Shown here one piece after another: positions 1 to 8,083 of a stretch of DNA of 10,632 nt (position 1 is the first letter of the stretch; each line of letters starts with the position of its first letter). The stretch spans positions 1-10,632 of the forward strand of contig JAMCQY010000023.1 of assembly GCA_023381945.1 (NCBI GenBank), in the 5' to 3' direction. A program made the position numbers and the translations under genes. This stretch comes from Deltaproteobacteria bacterium. GTDB taxonomy: Bacteria; Desulfobacterota; Desulfobaccia; Desulfobaccales; 0-14-0-80-60-11. The notes below the pieces were generated by a model that worked only from the letters and a program-made list of their open reading frames with translations, ran no database searches and had not been told where the DNA came from.

Positions 1-835
1 TCAGTTGCGGGATCACCGACTTGGCCGTGCTGCTGGGAGTAGCAAAGCCGATGCCCTGGCCGGAAGCCAGGATGGCGGTATTGATTCCCACCACCTCGCC
101 CTTGAGGTTGAGCAAGGGGCCGCCGCTGTTGCCGGGGTTGATGGAAGCATCCGTTTGCAGGAAGTTGTCATAGGGTCCGGCGCCGATAACGCGGCCCTTG
201 GCGCTGATGATCCCCTGGGTGACGGTATGGCTCAGGCCGAAGGGATTGCCCACCGCCATGACCCAATCGCCCACCCGCACGGCGTCAGAATCGCCCAGCT
301 TTAAGACAACCAGATCGTGCGGCGGGTTGCTGATCTGGATCAGGGCCAAATCGGTCTTGGGGTCCCGGCCCTTGATGGTGGCCTTGTAATCCTTGCCGCC
401 GATAAGCTTCACGGTGATTTTGTCGGCGCCCTCCACCACGTGGTTGTTAGTAATGATAAGGCCGGCGGGGTCGATGATGAAGCCGGAGCCAAGGCTGCGG
501 GTTTTGAAGGACTTGGGCATCTCCCCGAAGAACTTGTCAAAGAACTCCCGGAAGGGGTCTTCCTGACCGAAGGGGGAAGGCATTCTCGGACTCCGGGGTC
601 CTTGCTCAGGTCCTTGCCCTGGCACTTGTCCGAAAAATTCCCGGGACTTATTTTTTACTACCTTTTCGGTGCTGATGTTGACTACAGCGCCGCTCGTTCG
701 TTGGGCCAGTTCGGCAAAGGTATCAGCGGTAATGGCTTGTTGCGCCAGGCAGACACCCGGGGTGGACGCTCCGGCCCCCAGCACTAGCAAGGCCAAAATC
801 AGCAGCAGGCTATTTAACAGACTTCTTGTCCTCAT
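1..835 (-). CDS. degP: DegP/HtrA-family periplasmic serine protease (C-terminus beyond left edge)
   Basis: Trypsin-like S1C protease that degrades or refolds misfolded envelope proteins. The frame gives 278 residues before the window ends. Residues 1-31 form a Sec signal peptide (MRTR, then a leucine-rich core, likely cleaved near CLA-QQ). A flexible Gln/Pro/Phe-rich segment (about 60-110, with [12 protein letters not shown]) resembles the LA loop of DegQ/MucD proteins. The catalytic triad is complete: His132 in TNNHVV, Asp162 in KTDLAL, Ser237 in GNSGGP. The PDZ domains expected after about residue 300 lie outside the window. The ATG at 835-833 is chosen because AGGAG sits about 7 bases upstream and the signal peptide begins right after it. 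This start overlaps the end of the preceding M16 gene by 26 bases in another frame, implying translational coupling. DegP, DegQ and MucD cannot be told apart without the PDZ region. Confidence 0.95.
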   Translation of the reverse strand, partial: MRTRSLLNSLLLILALLVLGAGASTPGVCLAQQAITADTFAELAQRTSGAVVNISTEKVVKNKSREFFGQVPGQGPEQGPRSPRMPSPFGQEDPFREFFDKFFGEMPKSFKTRSLGSGFIIDPAGLIITNNHVVEGADKITVKLIGGKDYKATIKGRDPKTDLALIQISNPPHDLVVLKLGDSDAVRVGDWVMAVGNPFGLSHTVTQGIISAKGRVIGAGPYDNFLQTDASINPGNSGGPLLNLKGEVVGINTAILASGQGIGFATPSSTAKSVIPQL

Positions 836-2243
836 CCTTCTTCTCCTCTGGTTTCGGAACATTCGCATCGAAGGTCAAAGGCGGCATGGCCGCCCGCTTG
901 CCTACTATCACCAGCAAGTAATCATTCGGGTGCAGGTATTTTTCCGCGACTTTCCGGATATCTTCCGGGGTCAGGTGCCGGATTAGATCCGGATATTTCC
1001 AGGGGTAATCCAGCCCTAACCCATAGGCTTCCACATAGGTTAAAAGCCAGGCCCGCTTGCTCAAGGAATCCATATTCCGGGCGAAGCTGCCGATAAAATA
1101 AGTCTTGGCGTCGTCCAACTCCTTGGGTTTAACCGGCTCGGTCATCATGAGTTTGATTTGCGCCACTACTTGTTGGATAGCCTCGACGGCGCTGGTATTC
1201 TTGGTCTCCAGGGACACCGTGAAGGGGCCGGGCTCCAGTCCAGGGCTAAAGCTGCTATTAACGCTGTAAGCCAAACCCCGCTTCTCCCGGATGTCATCCA
1301 TCAGATGAGAAGAGAAGCCGCCGCCCCCCAGGATATAGTTCATCACCTGAACGGCGTAAAAATCGGGGTTCTGCCTTTTGATACCAACACTTCCCAGGAT
1401 GATGTTAGCCTGGCTGATGTCCTTGTTGATTACTACCATTTTGCGCTGCTGCAAGGGAGGAATGGGGGGCAGCTTCAAGGGCGGGATAAGCGCCGCCATC
1501 CAATTTCCCAGGACCTTGGTTACCCGATGACGCGCCTCGTCCTGAGTCAAATCTCCCACCACGGCCAGGATGGCATTATTGGGCCGGAAATAGGTCCGGT
1601 GAAACTCCGCCAGGTCCTTGGGGGTGATGGCGCTCAAGCCCACTTGGGTTCCCATCACCGGATGGCCATAAGGGAAATCGCCGTAAAGGTCTTTGACGAA
1701 GGCGCGGCTGGCCACCACCATGGGCTCATCCTTTTCGCTCTCCAGGGCCGCTTTATATTGCGCCACCTTCCGCTTCACTTCATCCGGAGCGAAGATGGGG
1801 TTCAAAAGAATGTCCTTGAAGAGTTCCAGGCCGGGCTCCAGGTCCTTTTTTAGGACGGTGAGGCTGATGGTGGCGAAATCATCTCCTCCCGACGCTTTGA
1901 GACGGGCTCCCAAGAAATCGAGTTGCCGGGCGATTTGAGTGGCATTGCGACTCTTGGTGCCGCTCAAGAGAAGAGAGGTGGTAAGGTTGGCCAACCCTTC
2001 CTTGCCTTTGGGATCCTGTAAGGTACCAGCCTTGATGATCAGGTGCAGAGTGACCAAAGGTAGCCCGGTTTGCTGGGAAAAAAGCCAAACCAGGTCATTG
2101 GGCAGCTTCTCTTTTACCCCCAGGACCTGCTCGGCTGCGAAAGCCGGCGCGAGCCCCCATAAGGAGGTGAGCACCACTATCAGGAGCAAGGCGCTGATGC
2201 GGCGCCTCGGCCTCAATCCCCAATTTTTCGAGCTACGATGCAT
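810..2243 (-). CDS. M16-family peptidase subunit without the zinc motif (R/Y-motif partner)
   Basis: A 477-residue exported protein with the two-domain M16 (pitrilysin/MPP-like) fold. Residues 1-37 are a signal peptide with an Arg-rich n-region (RPRRR) and cleavage near AFA-AEQ. Where catalytic members carry HxxEH, this protein reads [14 protein letters not shown] (83-96), so it cannot bind the zinc in the usual way. The second half keeps the family signature GGGGFSSHL followed by IREKRGLAY (residues 307-326), supplying the Arg319/Tyr326 pair that bacterial M16B heterodimers place on the non-catalytic subunit. The gene starts 69 bases after the stop of the HxxEH-bearing M16 gene, with AGGATAA as ribosome-binding site, and its end overlaps the degP start. 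By family knowledge it probably pairs with its upstream neighbour as one periplasmic protease; the pairing is inferred. Confidence 0.92.
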   Translation of the reverse strand: MHRSSKNWGLRPRRRISALLLIVVLTSLWGLAPAFAAEQVLGVKEKLPNDLVWLFSQQTGLPLVTLHLIIKAGTLQDPKGKEGLANLTTSLLLSGTKSRNATQIARQLDFLGARLKASGGDDFATISLTVLKKDLEPGLELFKDILLNPIFAPDEVKRKVAQYKAALESEKDEPMVVASRAFVKDLYGDFPYGHPVMGTQVGLSAITPKDLAEFHRTYFRPNNAILAVVGDLTQDEARHRVTKVLGNWMAALIPPLKLPPIPPLQQRKMVVINKDISQANIILGSVGIKRQNPDFYAVQVMNYILGGGGFSSHLMDDIREKRGLAYSVNSSFSPGLEPGPFTVSLETKNTSAVEAIQQVVAQIKLMMTEPVKPKELDDAKTYFIGSFARNMDSLSKRAWLLTYVEAYGLGLDYPWKYPDLIRHLTPEDIRKVAEKYLHPNDYLLVIVGKRAAMPPLTFDANVPKPEEKKDEDKKSVK

Positions 2244-2312
2244 GAAAAGTTATCCTGATTGAGTAAGCTTGATTTAATAGGCATTAATCCATACGTCAAA
2301 AGGCAAGCTTTC

Positions 2313-3761
2313 TTATCTGATTGCTCCGGAGGGATGGGCGCTCCCAACCTTGGGTTTGCCGGTTTTCACCGGCACCAGGATGCCCACAGTGCGGTTTTCG
2401 GAGGTCAGATATTTCTTGGCCACGCGCCGGACATCTTCGGCGGTCACTTGCTGGATCTTGGGAATGAAGTCCTTCAGTATGGTCCAGTTGGCCACGGTGG
2501 CGGTGCGGCCCAGCAGCATGCCCCGGTAAAAGATGGAATCCAGGGACATATAAAATGAGGCGGCGGTCTGGTTTTTAGCCTTTTGCAGCTCGGTATCGCT
2601 CACCAGTTCAGCTTGCATCTTCCTGATTTCCGCCTCCAGAGCCGCCTCCAATTGGGCCACAGTCTTCCCCGGCATGGGTTGTCCATAAAGCATAAAAACA
2701 AAGGGATCAGTAGTGTCCAGGTTGTAATCCACCCCCGCCTCCAGGGCCAGTTTCTGCTTATAAACCAGCTCATTGTACAACCGGGAGCTACGGCCTTGGG
2801 AGAGAATACGGTTAAGCAGCTCCAGGGGATAAGCGTCCTTGTCCTGCCAGTTGGGGACATGATAGCTCATCAAAATATTGGGGAATTGCGCTTCCCGATG
2901 CACCTCCACCCGTCGTTCCCCGAATTGCTTCGGTTCCTGGGCGGTGACCTTGGGGGGCTCGGGCCCGGCCGGCAAATCCCCAAAGGTGGCCTCAATTACT
3001 TTTAAGGCGTCCTGGGGCTCGATATCTCCCACTACCACCAGGGTGCAGTTATTGGGCTGATAATAGCGGTGGTAGTAATTCTGATAATCTTCCAGAGAGA
3101 TGCTCTCAATGTCATGGAGCCAGCCGATTACCGGCCACTGGTAGGGATGGGCCTCGAAGGTGGCGGCAGTGGCTGCTTCCAGCATGAAGTTGCCCGGGTC
3201 GTCTTCGGTGCGCATACGCCGCTCTTCGATGACCACCTTCTTCTCGGTCTCGAAGTTCTTCTGATCGACGTTGATGCCCTTCATCCGGTCGGCTTCCATC
3301 TCCAGCCAATGTTTCAGCTGATCTTTGGGTCCGGTTTCAAAGTACGCGGTATAATCCCGGCCGGTAAAGGCGTTGTCCGAGCCTCCCACCCGCTGGACTT
3401 CCCTGGAGAAGAACTTGGGGGGGTACTTGGCGGTCCCCTTGAACATCAAATGCTCGCAGAGGTGAGAAATGCCGGTCTTGCCCAGTTCTTCGTTGCGGGA
3501 GCCCACCCGGTACCACACCTGGATAGTGATGATGGGGGCCCGGCTCTCCTTGAGAAGCAGCACCTTGAGGCCGTTTTTCAGTTTATGTTCCGCCACCTGA
3601 TCGAAGAGGTTGGCGTGCTCCTGGGCCCGCAGTTCCTGCGCCAGGCCTAAGCCCAAGCAGATAGTCATTAGGAGGGCCCTAAGGAAGAATCGGCGGGAAG
3701 CCGAACCGGCGGCCGGCTGACGACCGCGGCCGCCATTGGGAAGACTGGATGTCGAAGTCAT
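2313..3761 (-). CDS. M16-family zinc metallopeptidase, catalytic subunit
   Basis: A 482-residue M16B peptidase. The inverted zinc motif is intact: His100-Leu-Cys-Glu103-His104 in ISHLCEHLMFKGT. The distal glutamate ligand should lie in FETEKKVVIEE (170-180). The C-terminal half contains LSQGRSSRLYNELVYKQKLALEAG where other members have the R/Y motif; the Arg-Glu-Lys-x-Gly-Leu-Ala-Tyr pattern is lost. Catalysis therefore probably needs the R/Y-bearing partner encoded next. The N-terminus holds SRRFFLRALL (22-31), close to the twin-arginine consensus, followed by a hydrophobic stretch and possible cleavage at LRA-QE (46/47). The ATG start has no clear Shine-Dalgarno sequence, but the frame upstream offers no better start and the leader needs these residues. 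Expected product: a periplasmic or membrane-associated protease of exported peptides; substrates cannot be read from sequence. Confidence 0.93.
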   Translation of the reverse strand: MTSTSSLPNGGRGRQPAAGSASRRFFLRALLMTICLGLGLAQELRAQEHANLFDQVAEHKLKNGLKVLLLKESRAPIITIQVWYRVGSRNEELGKTGISHLCEHLMFKGTAKYPPKFFSREVQRVGGSDNAFTGRDYTAYFETGPKDQLKHWLEMEADRMKGINVDQKNFETEKKVVIEERRMRTEDDPGNFMLEAATAATFEAHPYQWPVIGWLHDIESISLEDYQNYYHRYYQPNNCTLVVVGDIEPQDALKVIEATFGDLPAGPEPPKVTAQEPKQFGERRVEVHREAQFPNILMSYHVPNWQDKDAYPLELLNRILSQGRSSRLYNELVYKQKLALEAGVDYNLDTTDPFVFMLYGQPMPGKTVAQLEAALEAEIRKMQAELVSDTELQKAKNQTAASFYMSLDSIFYRGMLLGRTATVANWTILKDFIPKIQQVTAEDVRRVAKKYLTSENRTVGILVPVKTGKPKVGSAHPSGAIR

Positions 3762-3843
3762 AAGATTTCTGTCTACAGTTTCTATTTAAAATTGGACCGC
3801 TCCAGGCGGCCGTTTAACTCTTTGCCCGCGCCTTCAATGTCTT

Positions 3844-3872
3844 AAGATATAATCCTTTCTGGAATAATTCAA
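3844..3872 (-). promoter_or_regulatory. Possible sigma-70 promoter for the M16-M16-degP cluster
   Basis: On the minus strand TTGAAT (3872-3867) is followed after 17 bases by TATCTT (3849-3844); each hexamer matches the consensus at four of six positions. Transcription would start near 3837, about 75 bases before the M16 ATG. The 141-base gap after the VanZ-like gene also holds an imperfect GC hairpin (about 3794-3811), which could end upstream transcription weakly. Seen by eye only; moderate to low confidence. Confidence 0.35.
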
Positions 3873-3902
3873 GGCAACGCTACGGCATTATGTCTTTGGA
3901 GA

Positions 3903-4385
3903 CTAGTTAAAAAAATTGTTTGTCCGCCTGACCTGCTGCGGCCAAAAAATCGCGATCACCAAGGCCGCCGTCGAGACCCCGCTCAGATCAATAACCACAT
4001 CCTTCAAGTTGCCGGTGCGTGAGGCAAACATGAGCTGATGTCCTTCATCCATCAGGGCTACTGCCAGGCAGAAGCCGAAGGCCAAAAAGCAAGTCCGCCA
4101 CGCGGTCCAACCCAGTTGGTTGCGGATGGCCCGAAACCACAAAAAATAGAGGAAGGCGTAATTTCCGAAGTGGCCGATGGTTTTGCGCGCATAGAAGTGG
4201 ATCAGGTTAAACCAGGCTGGGGACATGGGTGGAAACCAGGATAACAGCCATTTCAAAAGGGCTCCGGTATTCTTGGCCGATCCCCAGTCGCCGGACATGA
4301 TCGTTATCACCCCACACCACGCCAGGGGTGGCAGCCAGTACCACAAAAAATCTCTGCTCGGCGGCAAGGATATTTGCAAGTCCAC
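3903..4385 (-). CDS. VanZ-like small integral membrane protein
   Basis: A 160-residue protein with about four membrane segments (roughly 13-30, 70-86, 96-112 and 131-148). The VanZ-family pattern is visible: HFGNYAFLYF in the second segment, then DEGHQ (113-117), Arg123 and the closing LKDVVIDLSG (127-136). VanZ itself gives low-level teicoplanin resistance, but most family members, such as this housekeeping-context copy, have no known role, so resistance should not be assumed. The start is GTG at 4385-4383, with AAGG a few bases upstream (TTAAGGCTTC before GTG); an ATG slightly further up is in another frame. It follows ftsY after 96 bases and precedes the M16 cluster by 141 bases. No link to either neighbour is evident from the protein. 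Confidence 0.85.
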   Translation of the reverse strand: MDLQISLPPSRDFLWYWLPPLAWCGVITIMSGDWGSAKNTGALLKWLLSWFPPMSPAWFNLIHFYARKTIGHFGNYAFLYFLWFRAIRNQLGWTAWRTCFLAFGFCLAVALMDEGHQLMFASRTGNLKDVVIDLSGVSTAALVIAIFWPQQVRRTNNFFN

Positions 4386-4481
4386 GAAGCCTTAAAGCGC
4401 CCATCGCCTGGTTGCCTTAATAACAAGATTTATCCTGTTTCCCGGCGACTATTTGGAGATTGCTTAGATAATAATGGTTAT

Positions 4482-5852
4482 TTAGCCCAGGATGGCTTCA
4501 ACGAAGGCCTCGGCGTCAAAGGGCCGCAGGTCCTCCATTCCTTCCCCCACACCGATGTAGCGCAGGGGAATGCCGGTTTCGTGGACCACGCCCAAGGCCA
4601 CGCCGCCCTTGGCGGTGCCGTCCATCTTGGTGAGGATGAGGCCGGTGAGGCCCACGGCTTCATGGAAGAGACGGGCCTGGCTCAGGGCATTTTGGCCGGT
4701 GGTGGCGTCCAAGACCAGGTAAACCTCGTGGGGAGCGCCGGCAAGCTTCTTGACCGCGGTACGGTGGATCTTCTTCAACTCCTCCATCAGGTTCACCTTG
4801 GTGTGGAGGCGGCCGGCGGTATCGATGAAGACCAGATCCACCCCCCGGGCCTGGGCCGCCGCCAGGCCGTCAAAGACCACGGCAGCCGGATCGGCCCCGG
4901 TCTTTTGTTTGATCACCGGCGCGCCCACGCGTTCGCCCCAGATCTCCAGCTGCTCCACCGCCGCGGCCCTGAAGGTGTCGGCAGCCACCAGCATGGGCTT
5001 CAGACCCCGGAGGCGGGCCTGGTGGGCCAGCTTGGCGATGGTGGTGGTTTTGCCCACCCCATTGATGCCCACCACCAGCACCACCCAGGGCCGGCTGGTG
5101 ATTTCCGGCGGAGGCGGAGCAGTGAGTAAGGCCGCCATTTCGGATTTCAGGGCGGCCTTCAGACGTTCCACGTCCGAAAGCTCCCGGCGCCGCAATTTTT
5201 CATGCAAGGCCTGAATAAGAAAAAGGGTCGTCTCCACCCCGATGTCGGCGGTAATCAGCAACTCCTCCAGCTCCTCCAGGAGGAGGGCATCCACCTCTTT
5301 GCGGCCGTTAAACAGGCGGTCCAAGCCGCCGGCCAGGGTTTCCCGGGTCCGGCTTAAGCGTTCCCGCAGGCGCGTGAACATGCCTTTGCGGGGCTCGACG
5401 GCTTCTTCCTCAGCCCCAGGCTCCTCCGGGACTTCGACGGGCGCTGTAGGGGCGGGTTTTAAACCCGCCCCTACTTCTTCACCTGCCAATTCCGGTTCAG
5501 TATCTTGGGCGGCTTTTTGCAGGACCAGAGCCTCGGCACAGGAGGCTTCCACCGGGGCTGGGGGTGTCGTTTCTTCTATGGGCTCGGATTCGGGAAACTC
5601 TGCTGCTGCACGGCGAGGTTTACGGAAGCGGGCAAAAAAGCCCCGGTGAGCTTCCTCGGAAGGCTCTTCCTGGGGAGCCTCCTGGAGTTCGCCGGGGGCT
5701 TCGCGAGTTAAATCTTCCGCAGAAGGCCCCTCAGCCACTTCATCCTGCTCCGGGATTGAACCGGCCTCAGCCAGGTTTTCCTCGAGGGCGGCCTCGCTTT
5801 CGGCCCGGGACTTCTTCCAGTCTTCGTCTTTGCGGCGGAACCAACGGCCCAT
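4482..5852 (-). CDS. ftsY: FtsY, signal recognition particle receptor GTPase
   Basis: A 456-residue SRP receptor that docks SRP-ribosome complexes at the inner membrane through GTP-dependent pairing with Ffh. Residues 1-156 form a disordered, Glu/Pro/Ala-rich A domain; the N domain spans about 157-245 and the G domain 255-456. GTPase motifs are all present: P-loop GINGVGKTTT (262-271), DTFRAAA (292-298), DTAGRL (344-349), TKMDG (408-412) and the closing GVGEGMEDLRPFD (434-446). Three basic-aromatic patches (WFRRK near 4, FFARFRKPRR near 72, MFTRLRERLSRTR near 158) could touch membrane lipids. Residues 127-136, VGAGLKPAPT, are encoded by an in-frame palindromic repeat. The ATG at 5852 lacks a strong Shine-Dalgarno, but MGRWFRRK is a sensible FtsY N-terminus. 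It follows glyS after 93 bases and probably shares its transcript. Confidence 0.97.
   Translation of the reverse strand: MGRWFRRKDEDWKKSRAESEAALEENLAEAGSIPEQDEVAEGPSAEDLTREAPGELQEAPQEEPSEEAHRGFFARFRKPRRAAAEFPESEPIEETTPPAPVEASCAEALVLQKAAQDTEPELAGEEVGAGLKPAPTAPVEVPEEPGAEEEAVEPRKGMFTRLRERLSRTRETLAGGLDRLFNGRKEVDALLLEELEELLITADIGVETTLFLIQALHEKLRRRELSDVERLKAALKSEMAALLTAPPPPEITSRPWVVLVVGINGVGKTTTIAKLAHQARLRGLKPMLVAADTFRAAAVEQLEIWGERVGAPVIKQKTGADPAAVVFDGLAAAQARGVDLVFIDTAGRLHTKVNLMEELKKIHRTAVKKLAGAPHEVYLVLDATTGQNALSQARLFHEAVGLTGLILTKMDGTAKGGVALGVVHETGIPLRYIGVGEGMEDLRPFDAEAFVEAILG
5446..5474. repeat. Palindromic repeat copy A, inside ftsY
   Basis: A perfect inverted repeat: the 14-base arm GTAGGGGCGGGTTT, one centre base, then the arm's reverse complement. 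It lies within ftsY and is read in frame on the minus strand as VGAGLKPAPT (FtsY residues 127-136), in the disordered acidic domain. The same palindrome occurs at 5874-5901 and 8036-8064, and its GC core at 9961-9983. The frame stays open through it and the GTPase core is untouched. Confidence 0.95.
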
Positions 5853-5873
5853 AAATATCTCGAGTTCGCGTTG

Positions 5874-5901
5874 TAGGGGCGGGTTTTAAAACCCGCCCCT
5901 A
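5874..5901. repeat. Palindromic repeat copy B, between glyS and ftsY
   Basis: A perfect 28-base palindrome with arm TAGGGGCGGGTTTT and no spacer. It ends 21 bases before the ftsY ATG and begins 44 bases after the glyS stop, so in a glyS-ftsY transcript it would fold just before the ftsY start. There is no T-tract on the minus strand, so a terminator role is unlikely. Confidence 0.95.
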
Positions 5902-5945
5902 TGCATGATCTTAATGATTAATTGTAGCGTTTAAAAATGACACGA

Positions 5946-8015
5946 TTATTGCGTAGTGATTTTTGAGAAGTCGGCTATCTGCAAGAAGGTGGCGCTGATG
6001 CGGGCCAGCAGACTCAGGCGGTTGCGGCGCACCCGCTCGTCTTCGGCCATCACCAGGACCTTGTCGAAGAAGGCGTCCACCGGCCCTTTAAGATTGGCCA
6101 GGGCCTTGCAAGCCGTGGAATAATCCCGCTTTTCCAAGGCCGCCGCCACCTGCTCCTCCATCACCGTCGCGGCCTCGAGGAGCGCCCGTTCTTCCGGGTA
6201 TTCGAGCAACAGCTTGTCCACCTCGCCGGCCTCAGCCCCCCGGGAGATATTGATCACCCGCTTGAAGGCCACAGCCAGGGCCGGGAAATCCGGACTCTGA
6301 CGAATCTCTTCCAGGGCCGTGACCTTGTCCATTGCATCCACCACATCGCCGCCGCCCGCGGCCAGGACCGCAGCCACCGTTTCCTGGCCGAAACCTTCCG
6401 CCTGCAGCAGGTGTTGCAGCCGGGTCTGGAGAAAGTCCCAAACTTCAATGGACGTCTCCTCCACAGTACGGCTCAGTTTGGGCTCCAGCAATTCCAGGGC
6501 CTGCGAAACGAGCTCCGGCAGGTCCAGGTGCAGCTGTTGGGCTCTCAGGATGCGGATGATGGCCAGGGCGTGGCGTCTCAAGCCGTATTGGTCTGCGGTT
6601 CCGGAAGGTTTGAGGCCCACTCCAAAAAAGCCGCAGATGGTATCCAGCCGGTCAGCGATTCCTATTAGCGACCCAATAAGATCGGTGGGAAGTACGTCGT
6701 CAGCGTGGCGGGGCAGGTAGTGGCTGAACAGGGCCGTGGCCACTTCCGGGTCCTCGCCGGTTAGCAGGGAGTACTTCTCGCCCATGACCCCCTGGAGGCT
6801 GGGAAATTCACCCACCATCTCAGTGGTGATATCCGCCTTGGCCAGGGTGGCGGCCCGGTCCACGGCGAAAGCCAGTTCCGGGGCCAGCTTTTTAGCCAGG
6901 CCGATCGCCAGTTTCCGGAAGCGCTCCATCTTCTCGTAAGAGGTGCCCAGCGAGGAGTGGAACATCACGCCTTTGAGGGCGTCGACCCGGTTTTCCAGGG
7001 GGACCTTGGAGTCCACCTGGTAGAAGTACATGGCGTCGCTCAGGCGGGCCCGCAGCACTCTTTCGTGCCCCTGGCGGACCACGTCGGGGTTACGGGTCAG
7101 GGTATTATTGACGGCGATGAAATGGGCCAGGAGCTTGCCGTCTTTCCCTCGCAGGGAGAAATAGCGCTGGTGCTCCCGCATGGAGGTAATCAGCACCTCG
7201 TCGGGCAGGGCCAGGAATTTTTGATCAAAGCTGCCCACCACCACGGAGGGATATTCCACCAGGAAGGTGTTCTCCTCCAGGAGCCCCGGGTTAGGCACCA
7301 CTTCGCCATCCACTTCAGCCGCGGCCCTAGCCAGTTCTTGTTCCAGGTGCATCCGGCGGGTTACCGGATCCACCAGGACGTGGGCTTTTTGCAGGGCGGT
7401 CAGATAGGAAGCCGCGTCCTGGACGGTGATGTCCTGGGGCGCCAGGAAGCGGTGGCCGTAGGTGACCGCGCCGCTGGTTACATCCGCCAGGCTGAAGGGC
7501 ACCACCTTGCCGTCAAGCAGGGCCAGAATCCAATGGATGGGCCGGGCAAAGGCGTTGTGCAGGGCTCCCCAGCGCATGGACTTGGGGAAGCTCAAGCCCA
7601 TGATAAACTCCGGCAGGATCTCCGGGAGTATTTCGACCGCGGCACGGCCGGCGGCGCTTTTGCTCACCGCCAGATAGACGCCGCGGGGGGTGTCCACCTC
7701 CACCAAATCGCTCACCGGCATCCCCTGGGCCTTGGCAAATCCCAAGGCTGCCGGAGTGGGCGAGCCGGTCTCGTCGAAGGCTATGGCCTTGGGAGGCCCG
7801 ATGATTTCCTGCACTGTCGCCGCCTGGCCGGCGGCCAGGTCTTTGGCCACCAGGGCCAACCGCCGTGGGGTGGCATAGGTGGTGATTTCACCCACTTGGA
7901 CGCGGGCCTGGTCCAGCCGTTTGCGCAATATGTCCGCCATCTCCTGCATCACCGGCGGCAGAAAACGGGCCGGAATCTCTTCCGTGCCGATTTCCAATAA
8001 CAATTCACATCCCAT
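5946..8015 (-). CDS. glyS: Glycyl-tRNA synthetase beta subunit
   Basis: The 689-residue beta subunit of the alpha2-beta2 glycyl-tRNA synthetase, which recognises tRNA-Gly while the alpha subunit activates glycine. The family start is plain: CELLLEIGTEEIPARFLPPVMQEM. Further diagnostic blocks are MRWGALHNAFARPIHWILALLDG, TYGHRFLAP, EMVGEFPSLQGVMGEKYS, and IADRLDTICGFFGVGLKPSGTADQYGLRRHAL in the HD-like middle region. A C-terminal anticodon-binding (DALR-type) domain ends with FFDKVLVMAEDERVRRNRLSLLARI. The length is normal for the family. The ATG at 8015 has AGGTGA four bases upstream. The gene follows glyQ after a 68-base gap that contains palindrome copy C, and precedes ftsY. The GVGLKPS segment resembles the repeat-derived peptide only by chance; the DNA there is not palindromic. 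Confidence 0.98.
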   Translation of the reverse strand: MGCELLLEIGTEEIPARFLPPVMQEMADILRKRLDQARVQVGEITTYATPRRLALVAKDLAAGQAATVQEIIGPPKAIAFDETGSPTPAALGFAKAQGMPVSDLVEVDTPRGVYLAVSKSAAGRAAVEILPEILPEFIMGLSFPKSMRWGALHNAFARPIHWILALLDGKVVPFSLADVTSGAVTYGHRFLAPQDITVQDAASYLTALQKAHVLVDPVTRRMHLEQELARAAAEVDGEVVPNPGLLEENTFLVEYPSVVVGSFDQKFLALPDEVLITSMREHQRYFSLRGKDGKLLAHFIAVNNTLTRNPDVVRQGHERVLRARLSDAMYFYQVDSKVPLENRVDALKGVMFHSSLGTSYEKMERFRKLAIGLAKKLAPELAFAVDRAATLAKADITTEMVGEFPSLQGVMGEKYSLLTGEDPEVATALFSHYLPRHADDVLPTDLIGSLIGIADRLDTICGFFGVGLKPSGTADQYGLRRHALAIIRILRAQQLHLDLPELVSQALELLEPKLSRTVEETSIEVWDFLQTRLQHLLQAEGFGQETVAAVLAAGGGDVVDAMDKVTALEEIRQSPDFPALAVAFKRVINISRGAEAGEVDKLLLEYPEERALLEAATVMEEQVAAALEKRDYSTACKALANLKGPVDAFFDKVLVMAEDERVRRNRLSLLARISATFLQIADFSKITTQ

Positions 8016-8035
8016 GATGTCACCTATCAGCTTTT

Positions 8036-8064
8036 GTAGGGGCGGGTTTGAAACCCGCCCCTAC
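8036..8064. repeat. Palindromic repeat copy C, between glyQ and glyS
   Basis: Same palindrome as copy A (arm GTAGGGGCGGGTTT, different centre base). It starts 19 bases after the glyQ stop and ends 20 bases before the glyS ATG, just upstream of the glyS ribosome-binding site AGGTGA. In a glyQ-glyS mRNA it would form a strong hairpin. Only AAAA follows it on the minus strand, so it is not a classical terminator. Confidence 0.95.
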
Positions 8065-8083
8065 GATTGATTTCAGCTGTCAG

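Noticed and set aside
3903..4385. Glycopeptide resistance gene vanZ
   Set aside because: Only the broad VanZ-like membrane family is supported; no other van genes are near and the context is housekeeping.
6590..6625. A fifth in-frame repeat in glyS, suggested by the GVGLKPSGT peptide
   Set aside because: The DNA there lacks the palindromic arms, and similar residues are normal at this place in GlyS proteins.
6957..8000. A long (347-residue) plus-strand open frame opposite glyS
   Set aside because: It is the antisense shadow of a clearly conserved glyS; its His/Gln/Gly-rich composition is the usual artefact of GC-rich codons read backwards.
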